Positions 12,694 to 15,828 of a DNA stretch of 15,828 nt are shown here, piece by piece. The notes below the pieces were generated by a model that saw nothing but the letters and a program-made list of their open reading frames with translations, searched no databases and was not told where the DNA came from. The translations under genes were made by a program, and so were the position numbers. Position 1 is the stretch's first letter; every line of letters starts with the position of its first letter. The stretch is from SW-6-46-9 sp964452185. GTDB taxonomy: Bacteria > Patescibacteriota > Minisyncoccia > Phycocordibacterales > SW-6-46-9. The stretch spans positions 1-15,828 of the forward strand of contig CAYVKO010000014.1 in NCBI GenBank assembly GCA_964452185.1. The letters run 5' to 3'.

Positions 12694-13833
12694 TTATATC
12701 ACTTCGCGGCGCAGATACTCAGATATACCCGTTAAAATGACATGAGGTATTGTATCTGCTGTGTCCGCCGTGTGTAAAGCGCTATTTTGGGCTTCTGGGT
12801 CAGCGCTGATGACTTCAACTTTCTCTCCCACAGACACATTTTCAAGTTCAGTAATATCGACCGTGGTCGCATTCATACTTACTTTTCCTACAATTGGACA
12901 TACTTCCCCCTTTATTCTCACCACACCGCTGTTGGAAAGCCGTCGGTCAATACCCTCGTTGTATCCGATGGGCAGTACGGCAATCTGCATATCTTTACCT
13001 GCTTTGTACGCACGGTCATACCCGATTGTTTGACCGGCCGGAACCTGCTTTATCTGACCGACAACCGTTTCCAGAGACAGAACGGGCTTGAGCGGAATGT
13101 CTGACTCATATGAAGTCACGCCGTATAAGCCAATACCAATACGCTCAACGCCGGCATTAATCTTATCGCGAAAATAATGTCCTGAAGTTGCTGCCAGATG
13201 AGCGTGCTTGATAGACAGACTTTGTTTGAGTTGCTCTATTGTGTTATTCCATCGGCGTATTTGCGTGTCGGTAAACTCGCCCGTATCTGTATAGGCATCG
13301 CACAAGTGCGAAAATACTCCTTCCAGATTTATATTTTCATTATCTTTAGCAATACTAATCACCTCCTCTATCTGAGGCGGATGTACTCCGTATCGATTCA
13401 TGCCAGTATCAATCTTGAGATGAAGCGGCTGATCAGCCGTCAGGCTATTTGATAGCTGACGCAGCATCTCCAGACTCGAAACAGCAAACGAAACATTGGT
13501 GAGCGAAGAAGCCTGGATGGTTTCGGGTGGAGTAAAACCAATAACTACAATCGGGGTGGTTATGCCGGCTCGGCGCAAACGCTCTGCCTCAAAGTATGTT
13601 TCCACAATAAAAAAAGGAATGGATGGACGGCCTTCGAGTATGTTAGCCACTTCTGTAATGCCGTGACCGTATGCATTACTTTTTAAAACCGGAGCAACCT
13701 GCCGGTCTTGAGAAAATTGGTTCAGATTATGAAGCAGATGATCCTTGCGAACAGACACATTTACTAAGCGAGTTCTGTCGTCTCTGCCTCGTAGTGTGTT
13801 TAAAAATCGCCGTACGGAATCGAGTGACAGCAT
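12694..13833 (-). CDS. alr: alanine racemase Alr
   Basis: Alr is a PLP enzyme that interconverts L- and D-Ala and supplies D-Ala for the stem peptide. From ATG 13833 it has 379 residues. The PLP lysine is K51 in PVLKSNAYGHG; HLKIDTGMNRYG and RIGIGLYG follow in the barrel, and the catalytic Tyr of the partner subunit is Y272 in TIGYDRAYKAG. PIGYNEGIDRRL follows. In GKVSMNATTVDIT the Asp usual after Met is Asn (N321). The longest frame begins 6 codons earlier at 13851, but a perfect TATAAT (13845-13840) lies within those codons and ends 6 bases before ATG 13833. I therefore set the start there, as a leaderless mRNA. It follows pyk closely and precedes murD. Confidence 0.95.
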   Translation of the reverse strand: MLSLDSVRRFLNTLRGRDDRTRLVNVSVRKDHLLHNLNQFSQDRQVAPVLKSNAYGHGITEVANILEGRPSIPFFIVETYFEAERLRRAGITTPIVVIGFTPPETIQASSLTNVSFAVSSLEMLRQLSNSLTADQPLHLKIDTGMNRYGVHPPQIEEVISIAKDNENINLEGVFSHLCDAYTDTGEFTDTQIRRWNNTIEQLKQSLSIKHAHLAATSGHYFRDKINAGVERIGIGLYGVTSYESDIPLKPVLSLETVVGQIKQVPAGQTIGYDRAYKAGKDMQIAVLPIGYNEGIDRRLSNSGVVRIKGEVCPIVGKVSMNATTVDITELENVSVGEKVEVISADPEAQNSALHTADTADTIPHVILTGISEYLRREVI

Positions 13834-13839
13834 GGTTGG

Positions 13840-13845
13840 ATTATA
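13840..13845 (-). promoter_or_regulatory. consensus -10 for a leaderless alr transcript
   Basis: A perfect TATAAT on the minus strand is followed by CCAACC and the ATG at 13833, so the RNA would start at the A of that ATG. It sits just past the pyk stop (13863). The -35 region is poor. It decides the alr start against the longer frame from 13851. Confidence 0.6.
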
Positions 13846-13862
13846 CCGCATTACCTCGAACT

Positions 13863-15281
13863 TTAGACAGTTTCGATCAGCAGCGTGTTTGTGCCCGTTT
13901 CTTGATCGCCCGGTGAAAACCCGACGGCAAATACAATCCTGTCTCCGCTTTCGATAAGGTCTTTATCGTGTAAGATATCCTTGGTTTCTTTTACCGCCTC
14001 CTCCATGGAAGATACGGTCTTTAGGTGTCGTGGACGACAGCCATAGCTTATGCTGAGCCGTCGGCACGTTTCGGGGTAGCGGCTAAAGGCCACGATGTTC
14101 TGCGGTGGTTTGTATCGAGATAGCATCCGAGCCGTAAATCCTGAGTCCGTCAAAGCAACAATAAGTTTTGCTTCTAGATTGAAAGCAACATCAACAACCG
14201 CACTGGTGACTGAATCAACCACACCCTGCTTTCCGGAGCTCTTTATTTCGTGACCTCGTTTTGGTCGAGTATTGCGACTGGCTTCTGTTTTTCGCGCAAC
14301 TCGATCCATCACTGAAACAGCCCGAACTGGATAATCCCCTATAGCCGTCTCTCCTGAAAGCATCACAGCATCTGTTCCATCCAAAACCGCGTTAGCCACA
14401 TCGCTCACTTCAGCTCGGGTCGGAGTCGACTCTTCGGTCATTGATTCAAGCATTTGCGTAGCTGTTATTACCGGTACGCCGGCAACATTACACTTTTCGA
14501 TTATTTCTTTTTGTATAGCCGGAACGTTCTCGGGGGCAATCTCTACTGCTAAATCACCACGAGCCACCATGATGGCGTCCGAAGCATCTATAATCTCATC
14601 AATATTTTCTACCGCCGCCTGCGTTTCTATCTTGGAGATTATCAGTGCATCATTTTCATGATTCTCTATCTCAGAACGAAGGAGCTCCACATCTTTCACC
14701 TCCTTAACAAAAGAAAGAGCCACGAAGTCAACATCTTCGTCTAAAGCAAACACAAGGTTTTCTTTATCTTTTTTGGTAAGTGCCGGAAGCGACACTCCCG
14801 AAGGGATATTCACTCCACGGCCTCCGGAAGTTATTTCTCCACCGCGAGTTACAGTTCCCGATACCTTGCTTTCAGCTGTGTCTTCCACTGAAAGTGCAAT
14901 GGCTCCGTCATCTATGAGAATTTCATCTCCGCTTGATACATCCTGTGGTAAGTCGCTGTAGTTGACAGAAATATCACCGACACTGTCTGACTCCGGTGTG
15001 GTTAGACTTACCTTTTCACCTTCAGCCAACTTAATTGGGCCATCCGCCAGATCGCCTGTTCGTATCTCCGGGCCGGCCAGGTCAGCTATAACACTAGTAT
15101 GCGTATCGTTTGTATCCGCAATTTCTCGCCAACGTGAAATTTTTGGTCTGTGTTCATCGTGATCTCCGTGCGAAAAGTTAATCCGTATAGCATCCACTCC
15201 AACCTCATACAATCTGTTGAGCATGTCTTTACTTTCTGAAGCAGGGCCAATGGTAGCAACGATTTTTGTCTTCTTTTTCAT
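13863..15281 (-). CDS. pyk: pyruvate kinase
   Basis: Pyruvate kinase turns phosphoenolpyruvate and ADP into pyruvate and ATP, the last step of glycolysis. The 472-residue protein starts with KIVATIGPAS and RINFSHGD (N35, S37, H38). ADLAGPEIRTG (66-76) and the small B domain follow, then ISKIETQAAVENIDEI with the catalytic K217, MVARGDLAVE, ITATQMLESM and the signature TRAEVSDVANAVLDGTDAVMLSGETA. The C-terminal domain (about 350-472) is normal; there is no extra PEP-synthase-like tail. E72 in GPEIRTG is the residue that in this family goes with K+-dependent enzymes, where Lys goes with K+-independent ones. The ATG is 16 bases after the upstream gene's stop with no promoter visible, so the two are probably cotranscribed. 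Identity is firm. Confidence 0.97.
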   Translation of the reverse strand: MKKKTKIVATIGPASESKDMLNRLYEVGVDAIRINFSHGDHDEHRPKISRWREIADTNDTHTSVIADLAGPEIRTGDLADGPIKLAEGEKVSLTTPESDSVGDISVNYSDLPQDVSSGDEILIDDGAIALSVEDTAESKVSGTVTRGGEITSGGRGVNIPSGVSLPALTKKDKENLVFALDEDVDFVALSFVKEVKDVELLRSEIENHENDALIISKIETQAAVENIDEIIDASDAIMVARGDLAVEIAPENVPAIQKEIIEKCNVAGVPVITATQMLESMTEESTPTRAEVSDVANAVLDGTDAVMLSGETAIGDYPVRAVSVMDRVARKTEASRNTRPKRGHEIKSSGKQGVVDSVTSAVVDVAFNLEAKLIVALTDSGFTARMLSRYKPPQNIVAFSRYPETCRRLSISYGCRPRHLKTVSSMEEAVKETKDILHDKDLIESGDRIVFAVGFSPGDQETGTNTLLIETV

Positions 15282-15297
15282 GATTACGGTTGATCTT

Positions 15298-15828
15298 CTA
15301 ATTACCTAATATTACTTCATAAAGCGCACCACTGCATTCGGCTTGGTTGTTGGCGAGTATGGACTGAAGTGCTTTCTGAGAAGCCTCCGGGAGTGTAAGG
15401 CTGGTGTCATAGTTACATACAAGCGATTTATCTTCTCTGTTCTGGTCCGGATGGCTGGTGTACACAAGCTCAACACGGCATGCGTTATCCACCTCACCCT
15501 GAATTTCATACTCCGCCGCTAACTGCTCGCCGGCAGAGCTGGAGTAGGTAGCCGGGCTACACGCAGATAACTGGTTATTGATACACGACAGAGAAGTACA
15601 TTCTCTAACTGAGGCACTAGCACTTTCACTCCCTGGCTCTCCCGCTACATCTTCAGAGGAAGTATTGGTGGTGCTGGTAGCCTGTGGTTGATCGGATCCG
15701 CTGTTTGTAAAAAAGCCGTTATCCTCTTGGGAAGTCATGGATGTATTGGACTCGTCAGCCGGTGATGAGCTGTAAAGAAAGTATCCGCCAACAGCTCCTG
15801 CCAGCAGAAAAACCCCCACAAGCACAGT
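15298..15828 (-). CDS. exported or membrane-anchored protein with Cys-containing C-terminal domain, N-terminus cut by window edge
   Basis: The frame is open to the right edge, so the true start lies outside; the GTG at 15825 is only the first in-window candidate. The visible part begins with a membrane helix (LVGVFLLAGAVGGYFLY), then a long Ser/Thr/Glu/Asp linker of about 55 residues without structure. A C-terminal domain of roughly 100 residues follows, with six cysteines (RECTSLSC, LSACSPA, NACRVEL, SLVCNYD, AECSG) that could form disulphides outside the cell. The layout fits a signal-anchor protein with the domain on the outer face. I do not recognise the domain with certainty; similar Cys-patterned exported domains of unknown function occur in uncultured bacteria and archaea. 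It lies directly upstream of pyk, 16 bases away, though no functional link is clear. Confidence 0.8.
   Translation of the reverse strand, partial: TVLVGVFLLAGAVGGYFLYSSSPADESNTSMTSQEDNGFFTNSGSDQPQATSTTNTSSEDVAGEPGSESASASVRECTSLSCINNQLSACSPATYSSSAGEQLAAEYEIQGEVDNACRVELVYTSHPDQNREDKSLVCNYDTSLTLPEASQKALQSILANNQAECSGALYEVILGN

Noticed and set aside
13834..13851. Longer alr start at ATG 13851
   Set aside because: The extra six codons contain a perfect TATAAT spaced for an RNA start at ATG 13833.
1..15828. CRISPR arrays, tRNA or rRNA genes, insertion sequences, prophage genes
   Set aside because: No regularly spaced repeats, no tRNA-like cloverleaf or rRNA segment, and no transposase, integrase or phage structural motif was seen by reading. 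A covariance-model tRNA scan was not possible here.

Overview
The window looks like chromosomal DNA of a bacterium with a small, ultrasmall-cell type genome. Candidate Phyla Radiation / Patescibacteria, probably a Paceibacteria-like lineage, is the best guess. The reasons are the gene mix (a soluble VirD4/TraG-like ATPase, a lamin-tail surface protein, a stand-alone GIY-YIG protein, short mur and rsmI genes), very sparse Shine-Dalgarno sequences, and many tiny genes. This is inference: there is no rRNA or other decisive marker, and no species call is made. The large enzymes are strongly acidic (hand counts: MurD 92 D+E against 46 K+R, MurC 75 against 36), which hints at a saline habitat.

All genes but one lie on the minus strand, so they are described here from right to left. 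From 15828 to 9833: the end of an exported Cys-containing protein of unknown function, pyruvate kinase (pyk), alanine racemase (alr), murD and murC. MurC and MurD add L-Ala and D-Glu to the UDP-MurNAc peptide and Alr supplies D-Ala, so this is a peptidoglycan precursor block next to glycolysis. murD has its own terminator. alr, and possibly murC, appear to start from promoters placed immediately before the start codon.

From 9832 to 9238 there is one plus-strand gene for a basic 147-151 residue protein of unknown function. It ends in a good intrinsic terminator and stands between murC (convergent) and rsmI (divergent).

From 9237 to 4580: rsmI (16S rRNA 2'-O-methyltransferase), a small two-helix membrane protein, a 645-residue VirD4/TraG-type ATPase with a long charged tail, and a secreted, membrane-anchored LTD-PKD-LTD protein. 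The last three could form a cell-surface DNA- or protein-transport group, but this rests on context only.

From 4579 to 3345 are three very small genes (96, 65 and 104 codons). Each has its own sigma70-like promoter and its own intrinsic terminator, and two of the terminators are almost the same sequence. They look like repeated one-gene cassettes.

From 3300 to 1 is a tight operon: GIY-YIG protein, extended-SDR sugar-nucleotide epimerase and two GT4 glycosyltransferases, joined by 4-base ATGA overlaps or a 2-base gap. The last gene runs off the left edge. The three sugar genes probably make part of a surface glycan.

A recurring signal is a -10 box whose 3' end lies 6-10 bases before the start codon (alr, LTD gene, rsmI, the small membrane gene, the plus-strand gene, weakly murC). 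This implies leaderless or nearly leaderless mRNAs. No gap between genes exceeds 150 bases. I found no tRNA, rRNA, CRISPR array, insertion sequence or prophage gene.
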